The notes under the pieces were generated by a model. That model did no database searches, was not told the DNA's origin, and was given only the letters and a program-made list of their open reading frames with translations. DNA of 64,000 bases from positions 1 to 64,000 of the forward strand of contig NZ_JAOWLB010000008.1 of the NCBI RefSeq assembly GCF_025751555.1, read 5' to 3'. How positions within the stretch are numbered: the stretch's first letter is position 1; the number at the start of each line of letters is the position of its first letter. The position numbers and the translations under genes are program-made. Below, piece by piece: positions 55,019-64,000 of the stretch. This DNA is from Ruegeria aquimaris (GTDB taxonomy: Bacteria > Pseudomonadota > Alphaproteobacteria > Rhodobacterales > Rhodobacteraceae).

Positions 55019-55342
55019 TCAGATCGAGAACGACGTGCCGCAGCCGCAAGAAGATGTCGCGTTTGGGTTGTCGATGACAAATCGGGCGCCGATCAACTCT
55101 TCGGTGAAGTCGATTGTGGCATTCTCCAGAAACGGCAGAGACACCGCATCGACAACCACCCGCTCGCCCTGTCCTTCGAGAACCAGATCGTCCTCCTTGG
55201 GTTGATCCAGCGCAATCTCGTATTGAAAACCGGAACAGCCGCCGCCTTCGACGGCGACCCTCAGAACCTGACCCTGGTCCGAGGCGCCGATCTCGGCCAG
55301 CCGGGCAAAGGCGCGGTCGGTGACTTTGGGGGGCAAGAGCAT
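55019..55342 (-). CDS. erpA: Iron-sulfur cluster carrier (ErpA/IscA type)
   Basis: The protein is 107 residues of the HesB/IscA family. The three cluster-ligand cysteines are in GGGCSGFQY and SSCGCGTSF. A-type carriers insert [4Fe-4S] or [2Fe-2S] clusters into apoproteins. The start at 55342 begins MLLPPKVT; the upstream frame overlaps dgt. It is divergent from dgt. It converges on the DMT gene with 7 bases between. Confidence 0.92.
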   Translation of the reverse strand: MLLPPKVTDRAFARLAEIGASDQGQVLRVAVEGGGCSGFQYEIALDQPKEDDLVLEGQGERVVVDAVSLPFLENATIDFTEELIGARFVIDNPNATSSCGCGTSFSI

Positions 55343-55418
55343 GGCCGTCTCCACGGTTTCAATCTGCGGTATCGTGCAATATAGAAAGCCCGAGGACAGG
55401 CGACAAGGACTTGAAAGA

Positions 55419-56576
55419 GTGACAAGAGCGGGGTTCGCGTCGGATCCGGCCCGGACGCGGGGGCGTCTGGTGCCCGAGGAAGAAAGTGCGTTCCGGTCGT
55501 GTTTCCAGCGCGACCGGGACAGGATCATTCACGCCAGCGCGTTTCGGCGCCTGAAGCACAAGACACAGGTCTTTGTCGAACATGAGGGTGACAACTACCG
55601 CACCCGGCTGACCCATTCGATCGAGGTGGCGCAGGTTGCCCGCACCATCGCCGGCGCGTTGAACCTGAACGCGGAACTGACCGAGGCGGTGGCCCTGGCG
55701 CATGACCTCGGCCACACGCCCTTCGGTCATACGGGCGAGGACGCGTTGCATGCCCTGATGGCGCCTTACGGCGGCTTCGATCACAATGCTCAGGCGATCC
55801 GTATCGTCACCAGTCTGGAACGCCATTATGCCGCCTTTGACGGGCTGAACCTGACCTGGGAAACGCTCGAGGCGATCGCCAAGCATAACGGCCCGGTGCT
55901 GGGTGAATTGCCCTGGGCGCTGGCCGAATGCAATGCAGCCTTCGACCTGGAACTGCACACGCATGCCAGCGCCGAGGCGCAGGTTGCAGCACTGTCGGAC
56001 GATATCGCTTACAACAATCATGACCTGCATGACGGATTGCGTGCCGGGCTGTTCTCCGACGCGCAGATCGCTGGCCTGCCGATCGTGGGAGAGTGTTACG
56101 CCGAGGTTGACCGGCTCTATCCTCGAACCGACGCGTTGCGACGCAGGCACGAAGCTTTGCGTCGGGTTTTTGGCGTGATGGTATCGGATGTGATCGAAAC
56201 CTCGCGCGCCGCACTGGTCGCGTCGGGGGCGCAAACGGTCGAGGATGTCCGCGCCCTTGGCCACCCGGTGATCCGGTTTTCCGATAAGGTCTGGCGCGAC
56301 CTCAAGGTGATCCGTGCGTTTCTTTTCACACGGATGTACCGGGCACCATCGGTGATGGTAAAACGGACACAAGTTGCAAAGGTGGTCGAGGACCTGTTTC
56401 CCATCTACCTAAATGATCCGCATCAGATGCCCGAACGCTGGCATCCCGAGATCGACGCCGCGCCCGATGAAACCGCGCTGGCCCGGATCGTCTCGGACTA
56501 CATTGCCGGAATGACTGATAGGTTCGCCCTGTTGGATCATGCCCGCCTGACCGGTTCCGATCCGGCCCGGATTTGA
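55419..56576 (+). CDS. dgt: dGTPase-like dNTP triphosphohydrolase
   Basis: The protein is 385 residues, the length of the dgt-like group. The HD motif appears as RLTHSIEVAQVA, AHDLGHTPFGHTGED and SDDIAYNNHD, which supply the metal ligands. It hydrolyses dNTPs to nucleosides and triphosphate. GTG at 55419 (MTRAGFASDP) has AAGGA 9 bases upstream. argS follows on the same strand after 72 bases. Confidence 0.93.
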   Translation: MTRAGFASDPARTRGRLVPEEESAFRSCFQRDRDRIIHASAFRRLKHKTQVFVEHEGDNYRTRLTHSIEVAQVARTIAGALNLNAELTEAVALAHDLGHTPFGHTGEDALHALMAPYGGFDHNAQAIRIVTSLERHYAAFDGLNLTWETLEAIAKHNGPVLGELPWALAECNAAFDLELHTHASAEAQVAALSDDIAYNNHDLHDGLRAGLFSDAQIAGLPIVGECYAEVDRLYPRTDALRRRHEALRRVFGVMVSDVIETSRAALVASGAQTVEDVRALGHPVIRFSDKVWRDLKVIRAFLFTRMYRAPSVMVKRTQVAKVVEDLFPIYLNDPHQMPERWHPEIDAAPDETALARIVSDYIAGMTDRFALLDHARLTGSDPARI

Positions 56577-56648
56577 GCGGAAACTCACGGTTCCATTGAC
56601 CTTGCCGCTTTGCGTGGTAAACCGCCAACCAAGCAAAAGGACACAGAG

Positions 56649-58400
56649 ATGAACCTCTTTACCGAGATCCGCGCCCTGGTCGTGACGGCGCTGGAACAGA
56701 TGCAAGCTGAGGGCGCACTGCCCCAAGGGCTCGATTTCGCCAATGTCGCCGTCGAACCGCCGCGCGATGCGCTGCATGGCGACATGGCCACCAATGCTGC
56801 GATGGTTCTGGCCAAACCGGCTGGCCAGAAACCGCGCGGCATTGCCGAGGGCCTCGCTTCGAAACTGGCGGCCGATCCGCGCATTTCCAATGCCGAGGTG
56901 GCGGGCCCGGGTTTTCTCAACCTGACTCTCGCCCCCTCTGTCTGGCAGGGGGTGGTTGGTGTTGTGCTGCACCAGGGCACCGGTTTCGGCAAATCCGACA
57001 TGGGCGCCGGCAAGACTGCCAATGTCGAATATGTCTCGGCCAACCCTACCGGCCCGCTGCACGTAGGTCATTGCCGGGGCGCGGTGTTCGGCGATGCCTT
57101 GGCCGGGTTGCTGGAATACGCGGGCTATGATGTGACCCGCGAATACTGGATCAATGACGGCGGCGCGCAGGTCGATGTGCTGGCCCGCTCGGCCTATGAA
57201 CGTTACCGCGAGGCCAACGGTCTGGATTTCGAGGTCAAGGAAGGGCTCTATCCCGGCGATTATCTGGTGCCGGTCGGTGAGGCGCTGAAGGAAAAATTCG
57301 GCGACAGCCTGATCGACAAGCCGGAAAGCGAATGGCTCGACGCCATCCGCGAATTCACCATGACCGCGATGATGGAGCAGATCCGCGGCGATCTGGCGGC
57401 GCTGGGTGTCGAGATGGATGTCTGGTCTTCGGAACGGTCATATTATGAAAGCGGCAAGATCGAACGCACGCTGCAAGAGCTGACCGATATGGGGCTGATC
57501 TATCGCGGCACGCTGGAACCGCCAAAGGGCAAGGCCCCTCCCGAGGATTGGGAGCCGCGCGAGCAGATGCTGTTCAAGTCGACCGACTATGGCGATGACG
57601 TGGACCGCCCGGTGCAGAAATCCGATGGCGGCTGGACCTATTTTGCGCCTGATCTTGCCTATCACTATGACAAGGTGAAACGCGGGTTTGACGTGATCAT
57701 CGACGTCTTTGGTGCCGACCATGGCGGCTATGTCAAACGGATGAAGGCGATTGTCGCGGCGCTCGACACCGAAAAGCGTGTGTCTTTCGACATCAAGCTG
57801 TGCCAGTTGGTCAAGCTGTTCAAGAACGGCGAACCGTTCAAGATGTCCAAGCGGGCAGGGACCTTTATCACCCTGCGCGACGTGATCGACCAGGTCGGCC
57901 CGGATGTGACCAGGTTTGTCATGTTGACCCGCCGCAACGACGCGCCGCTGGATTTCGATTTCGACAAGGTGCTGGAACAGAGCCGCGAAAACCCGGTGTT
58001 CTACGTGCAATACGCCCATGCCCGGGTCTCTTCGGTGCTGAGAAGGGCGGCCGAGGCTGGTATTGCCACCGATGATGCCACGCTGGCTGCGGCGGATCTC
58101 TCGTTGCTGGGCCACGAGGCTGAACTGGCCGTGATCCGCAAACTGGCCGAATGGCCGCGCCTGGTCGAGATTGCCGCGCGGACCAATGAACCACACCGGA
58201 TTGCCTTCTATCTCTACGAGCTTGCGGGAGAGTTCCATTCGCTGTGGAACCGCGGCAACGAGGTGGTCGACCTCAGGTTCATCCAAGATGGCGATGTGGC
58301 CACAAGTCAGGCAAAAATCGCATTGGCCCGTTCGGTGGCGGTTGTGATTTCTGCCGGTCTTGCTATTCTCGGCGTCACTCCAGCGGAGGAGATGCGGTAA
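56649..58400 (+). CDS. argS: Arginyl-tRNA synthetase
   Basis: The protein is 583 residues. The Arg_tRNA_synt_N domain is followed by the class I catalytic domain with the HIGH-like motif HVGH in [15 protein letters not shown] and KMSKR in [10 protein letters not shown], and a C-terminal DALR anticodon-binding domain ([10 protein letters not shown]). ATG at 56649 ([10 protein letters not shown]) is preferred. The SPOR protein gene follows on the same strand. Confidence 0.96.
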   Translation: MNLFTEIRALVVTALEQMQAEGALPQGLDFANVAVEPPRDALHGDMATNAAMVLAKPAGQKPRGIAEGLASKLAADPRISNAEVAGPGFLNLTLAPSVWQGVVGVVLHQGTGFGKSDMGAGKTANVEYVSANPTGPLHVGHCRGAVFGDALAGLLEYAGYDVTREYWINDGGAQVDVLARSAYERYREANGLDFEVKEGLYPGDYLVPVGEALKEKFGDSLIDKPESEWLDAIREFTMTAMMEQIRGDLAALGVEMDVWSSERSYYESGKIERTLQELTDMGLIYRGTLEPPKGKAPPEDWEPREQMLFKSTDYGDDVDRPVQKSDGGWTYFAPDLAYHYDKVKRGFDVIIDVFGADHGGYVKRMKAIVAALDTEKRVSFDIKLCQLVKLFKNGEPFKMSKRAGTFITLRDVIDQVGPDVTRFVMLTRRNDAPLDFDFDKVLEQSRENPVFYVQYAHARVSSVLRRAAEAGIATDDATLAAADLSLLGHEAELAVIRKLAEWPRLVEIAARTNEPHRIAFYLYELAGEFHSLWNRGNEVVDLRFIQDGDVATSQAKIALARSVAVVISAGLAILGVTPAEEMR

Positions 58401-58494
58401 TCTAAACAAAGCCGCCCGAACCGCTGACCGAGGCAGTGGCAAGAAAAACCTGAGCGCGACCAGAGAGTTGCGCGAACGGGCAGTGAGGCGGAGT

Positions 58495-59583
58495 ATGGCG
58501 AGTTTTGATTACACGGGTCACGTGAACCCGAACCACGTGCATTATTCATACAAGGTGCCCGAGTTCGATGTGGTCGAGTTTCCTCTGGATGATGTCCAGC
58601 CTGAAGGCAGTGCACCCGAACAGGCGAACCCAAGACTGGGTCGGATTGTCAGCCTAATGGGGGCGGTCGGTTCGCTTGCATTGGTCGTCGGCATTGGAAT
58701 CTGGGGCTACAAGCTGGTGATGCGGGATGTCAGCGGCGTGCCTGTTGTGCGCGCCCTCGAAGGGCCGATGCGCATTCAGCCCGACAATCCGGGTGGCTTA
58801 CCTGCCGACCATCAGGGTCTTGCCGTGAACACGGTCGCGGCTCAAGGCACAGCCGCGCCGCCCGCTGATCGGCTTGTCCTTGCGCCGCGCCCGGTTTCGC
58901 TCAGCGATGAAGACGTTCCCATGGGCGAGATCAAGCCGATTCCGGTCTCGCTGTCCAACGCCGGTGATGTCCGGCCAGAAGCGGTAGAAGCTTTCCGCAA
59001 CGGCCAGATTGATCAGCTGGTTCAGGAGCTTACGCAAGGTGCCGGTCAGCTCTCCGACAGCGAAAACGCCCTGTTGGAGGAAGAGAAGACTGAACTGGCC
59101 TCGATCGAGCAACCTGCACCGGTGACCGCAATCGATCCGGCCGATCTGGCCCAGGCGAGTTCCGGCAACCCGCTTGCCGGGGAGCCGGGCGTGCGACGCT
59201 CGCTGCGCCCATTGGCGCGACCGGGCCGCGCCGTTCCGGCGGATGGTACTGCCGAGGCCACGACCAATGCGGCGATCAACGCGGCGCTAGGCACGGCGAC
59301 TGCCGTCGATCTCGACCCCGAGGCTCTGCCGACCGGCACGCGGCTGGCGCAGCTTGGCGCCTATGACACCCCGGATATCGCGCGCGCGGAATGGGATCGC
59401 CTCTATGGTCGTTTCGGCGAGTACATGGATGGCAAGCAACGCGTCATCCAAGAGGCGTCGAGTGGTGGGCGCACCTTTTACCGGCTGCGGGCCGCAGGGT
59501 TCGATGACCTGAGCGAGGCGCGCCATTTCTGCTCGGTCCTGGTTGCGGAACGCGCCGATTGCATTCCGGTGACCACGCGGTGA
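58495..59583 (+). CDS. SPOR-domain membrane protein
   Basis: The protein is 362 residues. A cytoplasmic N-terminus is followed by one transmembrane helix (about residues 55-80), a long Pro/Ala/Glu-rich periplasmic linker, and a C-terminal SPOR domain (about 285-360; TRLAQLGAYDTPDIARAEWDR). SPOR domains bind denuded peptidoglycan at the septum. Its TGA overlaps the GTG of nagZ. The chain of overlaps continues through scpA and scpB. Confidence 0.88.
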   Translation: MASFDYTGHVNPNHVHYSYKVPEFDVVEFPLDDVQPEGSAPEQANPRLGRIVSLMGAVGSLALVVGIGIWGYKLVMRDVSGVPVVRALEGPMRIQPDNPGGLPADHQGLAVNTVAAQGTAAPPADRLVLAPRPVSLSDEDVPMGEIKPIPVSLSNAGDVRPEAVEAFRNGQIDQLVQELTQGAGQLSDSENALLEEEKTELASIEQPAPVTAIDPADLAQASSGNPLAGEPGVRRSLRPLARPGRAVPADGTAEATTNAAINAALGTATAVDLDPEALPTGTRLAQLGAYDTPDIARAEWDRLYGRFGEYMDGKQRVIQEASSGGRTFYRLRAAGFDDLSEARHFCSVLVAERADCIPVTTR

Positions 59584-60596
59584 ACTACGGCGCGACGATC
59601 CTCGATGCCGAGGGGCTGCGCCTGAATGCGGATGAAAAGGCGTTGTTTCGGGACGCCGATCCCTTCGGGTTCATCCTGTTCGGGCGCAACATCGACAGCG
59701 CCGAGCAGATACGCGCGCTTTGTTCCGACTTTCGCGAGGCGGTCGGGCGCGATTGCATGATCACGATTGACCAGGAGGGTGGCCGCGTCCAGCGGCTGCG
59801 CCCGCCGTTGGCCCGCAACTGGTTGCCGCCGCTCGATCACGTCGCGCGGGCGGGTGAAAATGCGGAACGGGCGATGTATCTGCGCTATCGCCTGATTGCC
59901 GCCGAGCTTCGCGACCTCGGGATCGACAGCAATTGCGCTCCGATGCTGGATCTCGCGGGGGACGATACTCATGCCTTTCTACATAACCGCTGCTATGGGG
60001 GTGCGGCCGAGACGGTGAGCCGTTTGGGGCGGGCCGTGGCCGATGGGCTGCTGGCGGGCGGAGTGCTGCCGGTTGTCAAGCATATGCCCGGCCACGGGCG
60101 CGCCACGCTCGACAGCCATCATGACCTGCCTCATGTCGCCGCGACCGCCGACATGCTGGACGTCACGGATTTCGCGCCATTCCGCGCGCTGAACGATCTA
60201 CCGCTGGGAATGACCGCACATATCGTTCTTGACAAGATCGACCCACGCCCGGCGACGGTTTCGCCAGTCGTGATGCAACTGATCCGCGAGCGGATCGGCT
60301 TTCAGGGGCTGATCATGACCGACGATATCTCGATGAAGGCATTGGCCGGCACCATCGCGGAGAAAACCGCGCAAGCCATCGCGGCGGGCTGCGATATCGC
60401 GCTGGTCTGCAACCAGACCCTGAAGGACCGCGAGGCGGCGGTGCATGCCGCCGGTCGATTGACGGAACAGGCGCAGGCCCGTGCCGAGCGGGCCTTGGCC
60501 CAGCGTCAAAAGCCTGCGGAACTTGACATCCCTGCTGTCGAAGCGGAACTATCTCGCCTTATGGGCGGGCAGGTGTATGACGGACAACCTCTTTAG
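59580..60596 (+). CDS. nagZ: Beta-N-acetylhexosaminidase
   Basis: The protein is 338 residues of GH3. It has TIDQEGGRVQRL and the catalytic motif KHMPGHGRATLDSHHDLPH, with the nucleophile Asp in MTDDISMKAL. NagZ removes GlcNAc from recycled anhydro-muropeptides in the cytoplasm. The GTG at 59580 overlaps the SPOR gene stop (GTGA); its 3' end overlaps scpA by 20 bases. Confidence 0.94.
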   Translation: MNYGATILDAEGLRLNADEKALFRDADPFGFILFGRNIDSAEQIRALCSDFREAVGRDCMITIDQEGGRVQRLRPPLARNWLPPLDHVARAGENAERAMYLRYRLIAAELRDLGIDSNCAPMLDLAGDDTHAFLHNRCYGGAAETVSRLGRAVADGLLAGGVLPVVKHMPGHGRATLDSHHDLPHVAATADMLDVTDFAPFRALNDLPLGMTAHIVLDKIDPRPATVSPVVMQLIRERIGFQGLIMTDDISMKALAGTIAEKTAQAIAAGCDIALVCNQTLKDREAAVHAAGRLTEQAQARAERALAQRQKPAELDIPAVEAELSRLMGGQVYDGQPL

Positions 60597-61368
60597 CGAA
60601 GAACAGGTCTCGGTCGCCGAGCGGCTTGCGGCCGAGGCACTGATCGTGGATGTGGACGGGTTCGAGGGGCCGCTCGACCTGCTGTTGACCCTGTCGCGCA
60701 CGCAAAAGGTGGATCTGCGCAAGATCTCGGTGCTGGAACTGGCGCGGCAATACCTGGCCTTTGTCGAACGCGCCAAGGCGCTTCGGATCGAACTGGCGGC
60801 CGACTATCTGGTGATGGCGGCCTGGCTCGCCTTTCTGAAATCGCGCCTTCTGCTGCCGCCCGACCCGGAAGAGGACGGCCCTTCGGGCGAAGAACTCGCC
60901 GCGCATCTGGCATTCCAGCTGGAACGCCTTCAGGCCATGCGCGATGCCGCCGCCCGGCTGATGGGACGCGACCAGTTGGGGCGCGATTTCTTTCGCCGGG
61001 GGCAGGGCGAGGATATCGCGCGGATCAGGACCGTCACCTATTCCGCCTCGCTTTTGGATCTGATGCAGGCCTATGCCCGCATCCGCACGCGCGACGAGTT
61101 CCGGCCCTTTGTGATGGACCGCGACAAGGTCTATACGATGGAGCAGGCGCTGGAACGGATGCGCAGCCTGATTGGGTTCGCCGGCAGCTGGACCGACATG
61201 GCCAGCTATCTGCCCGAGGGCTGGGGGCTTGACCCTGTCCGCCGCCGCTCGGCCACGGCGGCGACTTTTGCCGCCTCGCTGCAACTGGTCAAGGAAGGTC
61301 ATCTGGAAATCCGCCAAACCGAAAACTTCGCGCCCATCCATCTGCGCAGAAAGGACCCCGAGACGTGA
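60577..61368 (+). CDS. scpA: Segregation and condensation protein A
   Basis: The protein is 263 residues, the kleisin subunit of SMC-ScpAB. It has the N-terminal GFEGPLDLLLTLSRTQKVDL motif and a C-terminal winged-helix region. It bridges SMC heads and organises the chromosome. The ATG at 60577 lies inside nagZ, giving a 20-base overlap; its stop overlaps the GTG of scpB (GTGA). Confidence 0.93.
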   Translation: MTDNLFSEEQVSVAERLAAEALIVDVDGFEGPLDLLLTLSRTQKVDLRKISVLELARQYLAFVERAKALRIELAADYLVMAAWLAFLKSRLLLPPDPEEDGPSGEELAAHLAFQLERLQAMRDAAARLMGRDQLGRDFFRRGQGEDIARIRTVTYSASLLDLMQAYARIRTRDEFRPFVMDRDKVYTMEQALERMRSLIGFAGSWTDMASYLPEGWGLDPVRRRSATAATFAASLQLVKEGHLEIRQTENFAPIHLRRKDPET

Positions 61369-62024
61369 GCGAGACGTCCGAAGACCGCACCGAGAGTTTG
61401 TTCGAGGCACCGCCGGTGGCGGAACAGGAGCGCATGGTCGAAGCCGTGCTGTTTGCCAGCCCCGAGCCGGTGAGCCTGTCCGACCTGGCGGCACGGATGC
61501 CGCATGGTAGCGATCCGGCGCAGGCCGTCGAGCTATTGCGCAAGCGCTACGAGGGGCGCGGCGTGCGCGTGGTTCAGGTCGGCGAAGCCTGGGCTATTCG
61601 CACCGCGCCCGATCTCGGCTTTCTGATGCAAAAGGAAACGGTTGAGACCCGCAAACTGTCGCGCGCCGCGATCGAAACGCTCGCGATCATTGCCTATCAC
61701 CAGCCGGTGACACGGGCCGAAATCGAAGAGATCCGCGGTGTGTCCGTCTCGCGCGGAACCATCGACCAACTGCTTGAGATGGAGTGGATCAGGCTTGGGC
61801 GCCGCCGCATGACGCCGGGGCGGCCGGTTACCTTTGTCGTCACGCCGCATTTCCTCGATCACTTCGGATTGGAAAGCGCCCGCGACCTGCCTGGGCTGAA
61901 GGAACTGCGCGCGGCCGGACTGCTGGAAAACCGGCCGCCACCCGGGATGCTGCCAATCAGCGAACCCCGCGACGAGGAGGAGACAGAGTCCGGGCAGCCG
62001 GAATTATTTGCGGATGAGGGGTAG
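61365..62024 (+). CDS. scpB: Segregation and condensation protein B
   Basis: The protein is 219 residues with the ScpB double winged helix: MVEAVLFASPEPVSLSDLA, LSRAAIETLAIIAYHQPVTRAEIEEIRGV. It binds ScpA as a dimer. The acidic C-terminal tail is typical. Translation starts at GTG 61365, coupled to scpA. Confidence 0.94.
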   Translation: MSETSEDRTESLFEAPPVAEQERMVEAVLFASPEPVSLSDLAARMPHGSDPAQAVELLRKRYEGRGVRVVQVGEAWAIRTAPDLGFLMQKETVETRKLSRAAIETLAIIAYHQPVTRAEIEEIRGVSVSRGTIDQLLEMEWIRLGRRRMTPGRPVTFVVTPHFLDHFGLESARDLPGLKELRAAGLLENRPPPGMLPISEPRDEEETESGQPELFADEG

Positions 62025-62088
62025 CGGCGCCCTGAAATCTCCCAATTTCGGCACTACATTCCCCGCGGGCAGCAAAAGGAACCTTGAA

Positions 62089-62310
62089 ATGAACATGAAC
62101 CAACTGATCGACATGATTGTGCGCACGGTCATTCGGCGGGCGGTCAACTCGGGTGTGAACGCAGGCTTCGACGCCGTGTCGAAGCTTGGGCAGAGAAGTG
62201 GTCCGGGACCGACGGACATGGACGAGGCCAAGTCGCAACCGGATCCCGAGCGCGAAAAGCTGCGCGCGATGCGTCAGGCACGCCGCGCCGCTCGGTCTTC
62301 GCAAGGGTAG
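62089..62310 (+). CDS. Small basic protein after scpB
   Basis: The protein is 73 residues. An N-terminal amphipathic helix (MNQLIDMIVRTVIRRAV) is followed by a Gly/Pro linker and a highly basic C-terminal helix (REKLRAMRQARRAAR). AAAAGGAA precedes the ATG at 62089. The gene directly follows the scpAB genes. No family recognised. Confidence 0.65.
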   Translation: MNMNQLIDMIVRTVIRRAVNSGVNAGFDAVSKLGQRSGPGPTDMDEAKSQPDPEREKLRAMRQARRAARSSQG

Positions 62311-62319
62311 AGCAGCCGT

Positions 62320-63399
62320 TCAGCCCGGGGTCTTGAAGTGTTTCGAGAGCTTCAGCCCCTGACCCTGATAGTTCGATGCGATGCCTGCGCCGTAAAGCTG
62401 CGTCGGGCGCTCTGCCATTTTCTCGTAGACCAGCCTGCCGACGATCTGACCGTGTTCCAGCACAAACGGTGCCTCATGGCAGCGCACCTCCAGAACACCG
62501 CGTGAGCCGGCGCCGCCGGCCTCTGTATGGCCGAATCCGGGGTCGAAAAAGCCCGCGTAATGCACCCGGAATTCGCCCACCATGGCAAGGTAAGGTGCCA
62601 TTTCGGCAGCGTAGAGCGGCGGAATATGCACGGCCTCGCGGCTCACAAGAATGTAGAACGCACCAGGGTCGAGAATGATGCGTCCATCGCTGGTGCGCAC
62701 TTCCTCCCAGTACTCCGAGGGCTCATAGGCGGCAATCCGGTCCAGATCTATGACGCCGGTATGGGGTTTGGCCCGATACCCCACCAGATCGCTGCCGGGC
62801 AGACGCAGATCGACGGAAAAGCCTAACCCGTCGTGAATGACGGCAGGGCCATCGACCAGGGGCGTCTGGGCGTGCAGGGCGCGCAGATCTTCGTCGCTCA
62901 GGCTGACCTGGCCGCTGCGAAAACGAATCTGGTTCAGTCGCATCCCCGGCCGCACCAGAACCGAAAAGGACCTGGGGCAGATTTCGGCATAGAGCGGGCC
63001 GCAATACCCGGCGGGAATCCGGTCGAACTCCGTCCCACCATCGGTAATGGTCCGTGTCAGCAGGTCGAGCCTTCCGGTCGAGCTTTTGGCATTGGCGACG
63101 GCGCTGACATCCTCGGGCAAGGCCAGTGCTTCCATGAGCGGAACCAGATAGACGCATCCTTTTTCGAGAACCGCGCCCTGGCTCAGGTCGATCCGATGCA
63201 TCTCGAACTCGTTCAGGCGGCTGGAAACGCTGTTTCCGGCCCCGGCCAGAAACGAGGCACGCACGCGATACGCGACGTTTCCCAATCGAAGATCGAGGCT
63301 TGCGGGCTGAACTTGTGCCGGCAGTACCGGCTGCACCGCGCGGATTTGACCGGCGCCGATCATGGCTTCGATCTGCTGGTTCGGACAAACGCCTGTCAT
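62320..63399 (-). CDS. dcd: 2'-deoxycytidine 5'-triphosphate deaminase
   Basis: The protein is 359 residues, about twice the usual single-domain dCTP deaminase, with two dUTPase-like halves. The first half has QPASLDLRLG and FDRIPAGYCGPLYAEI, and the second ends with EVRCHEAPFVLEHGQIVG, as in the large alphaproteobacterial class annotated with this name. It supplies dUMP precursors for thymidylate. The length difference is normal for that group. It converges on the small basic protein gene with a 9-base gap. Confidence 0.88.
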   Translation of the reverse strand: MTGVCPNQQIEAMIGAGQIRAVQPVLPAQVQPASLDLRLGNVAYRVRASFLAGAGNSVSSRLNEFEMHRIDLSQGAVLEKGCVYLVPLMEALALPEDVSAVANAKSSTGRLDLLTRTITDGGTEFDRIPAGYCGPLYAEICPRSFSVLVRPGMRLNQIRFRSGQVSLSDEDLRALHAQTPLVDGPAVIHDGLGFSVDLRLPGSDLVGYRAKPHTGVIDLDRIAAYEPSEYWEEVRTSDGRIILDPGAFYILVSREAVHIPPLYAAEMAPYLAMVGEFRVHYAGFFDPGFGHTEAGGAGSRGVLEVRCHEAPFVLEHGQIVGRLVYEKMAERPTQLYGAGIASNYQGQGLKLSKHFKTPG

Positions 63400-63460
63400 C
63401 CCATTTCCCCCGTCTTCCAGAGGCCCTGGTTTGCCATTTTTTCGTTACGTCGGTGTGATT

Positions 63461-63537
63461 TGGTCGGGCTAGCAGGACTCGAACCTGCGACCTTCCGTCC
63501 CCCAGACGGACGCGCTACCAGGCTGCGCCATAGCCCG
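63461..63537 (-). tRNA. tRNA-Pro (GGG)
   Basis: On the minus strand the acceptor stem CGGGCTA (63537-63531) pairs with TAGCCCG, followed by discriminator A and encoded CCA. The anticodon loop CTGGGGG gives GGG. The gene is free-standing between dcd and the acidic protein. Confidence 0.95.
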
Positions 63538-63598
63538 ACGTTGGAGTGTTCATACCGGTTTTCGCGGCAGGGGCAAGGGGAAAACATAACCTTTTTCG

Positions 63599-64000
63599 TT
63601 ACCCTGCCTGCCGGGAGAGCCAGCCTTTCAACTGATCGACCAGGGGCTCGATTTCCGGTGTCGCATCCGGGGGCAGGTTTGTGACTTGCGCCAGCAATCC
63701 AAGCAGTCCGGGTTGAATTTCGGTCTCTTCTTCATGCGCAGTCTCGCGCTGACCGTCGGTCCGAGACTGGGGCTCGTCTTTCGGTCTTGGATCGTCCGCG
63801 CGCTGCTCCGACGCGGACAGGGTCACGATGTCGACACCCTCCGCCATGTCATCGCCATCGATATCCTCCGGCGCGTCCGAGTCATCCGTTTCCGAAGCTT
63901 CCGAGACGATATCGGGGAACAGGGAACCGAGGCTGTTTTCCTCGCCCAGATCCATGTCGATCTGCACAGCCCCGGACGGTACCTGTTTGGGGGCGTTGAA
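63599..64000 (-). CDS. Acidic protein, C-terminal part, 5' end beyond window
   Basis: The open frame runs without a stop to the window edge, giving at least 133 residues. It is rich in Asp/Glu (SEASETDDSDAPEDIDGDD) and ends in a short amphipathic helix (EPLVDQLKGWLSRQAG). A GTG at 63967 is inside the frame and may not be the start. No family recognised. An acidic linker ahead of a short terminal helix suggests a docking tail, but that is a guess. Confidence 0.55.
   Translation of the reverse strand, partial: FNAPKQVPSGAVQIDMDLGEENSLGSLFPDIVSEASETDDSDAPEDIDGDDMAEGVDIVTLSASEQRADDPRPKDEPQSRTDGQRETAHEEETEIQPGLLGLLAQVTNLPPDATPEIEPLVDQLKGWLSRQAG

Overview
The window is chromosomal DNA of an alphaproteobacterium, most likely a Rhodobacteraceae of the Roseobacter group (Ruegeria-like). 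This rests on gene content and GC-rich codon use: an ALAS-type hemA preceded by an FnrL-type box, bacterial leucyl-transferase, a DksA with a degenerate zinc finger, a TRAP transporter with very large membrane subunits, Hint_2/RTX proteins, and several Rhodobacterales-type small proteins and DUFs. Species identity cannot be proved from the sequence alone.

Layout. 1-204: two identical tRNA-Asp genes. 247-2616: glycosyltransferase facing an M20 peptidase. 2617-6686: FNR box, hemA, rodZ-like gene and ispG. 6736-14309: envelope genes (DsbA-like thioredoxin, M48 protease with TPRs, aminotransferase, AmiC amidase, PBP1A). 14303-16286: a decayed RTX/Hint gene sitting between PBP1A and prfB. 16526-21995: prfB, VOC protein, amidase, membrane protein, XRE regulator and a small protein. 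22011-24590: ilvIH operon with a promoter, a leader peptide rich in branched-chain codons and an attenuator-like terminator. 24797-28750: Fe(II)/2OG oxygenase, Na+/Ca2+ antiporter and a NarL-type two-component pair. 29009-33563: TRAP transporter dctPQM with an internal and a final terminator. 33595-35411: bpt, RDD protein, DUF2852 protein. 35412-36326: gene-poor stretch with direct repeats and an IS3-type orfA remnant. 36327-42650: YbaK, glnE, lipoprotein, rRNA methyltransferase, PIN protein. 42642-49372: flavin monooxygenase, M48 protease, intact Hint protein, and a MoxR / DUF2927 / small membrane protein / VWA set. 49750-52230: dksA, FAD monooxygenase, xthA. 52574-55011: a three-gene unit made of a Cys-containing tandem-repeat protein, an all-helical protein and a DMT exporter. 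55019-62310: erpA, dgt, argS, SPOR protein, nagZ, scpA, scpB and a small basic protein. 62320-64000: dcd-type deaminase, tRNA-Pro and the C-terminal end of an acidic protein.

Most of the window is core metabolism and envelope biogenesis. The best candidate for an undescribed system is 52574-55011. Its first gene encodes about five units of a 20-21 residue repeat, GEGxQMFSTSC, whose codons differ synonymously between copies, so the protein sequence is conserved rather than the DNA being a recent duplication. It is followed by a helical protein with no motif I recognise and a translationally coupled 10-TM exporter. This resembles a multi-core precursor peptide, processing protein and exporter arrangement, but that reading is inference. 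The ilvIH leader is the clearest regulatory device.
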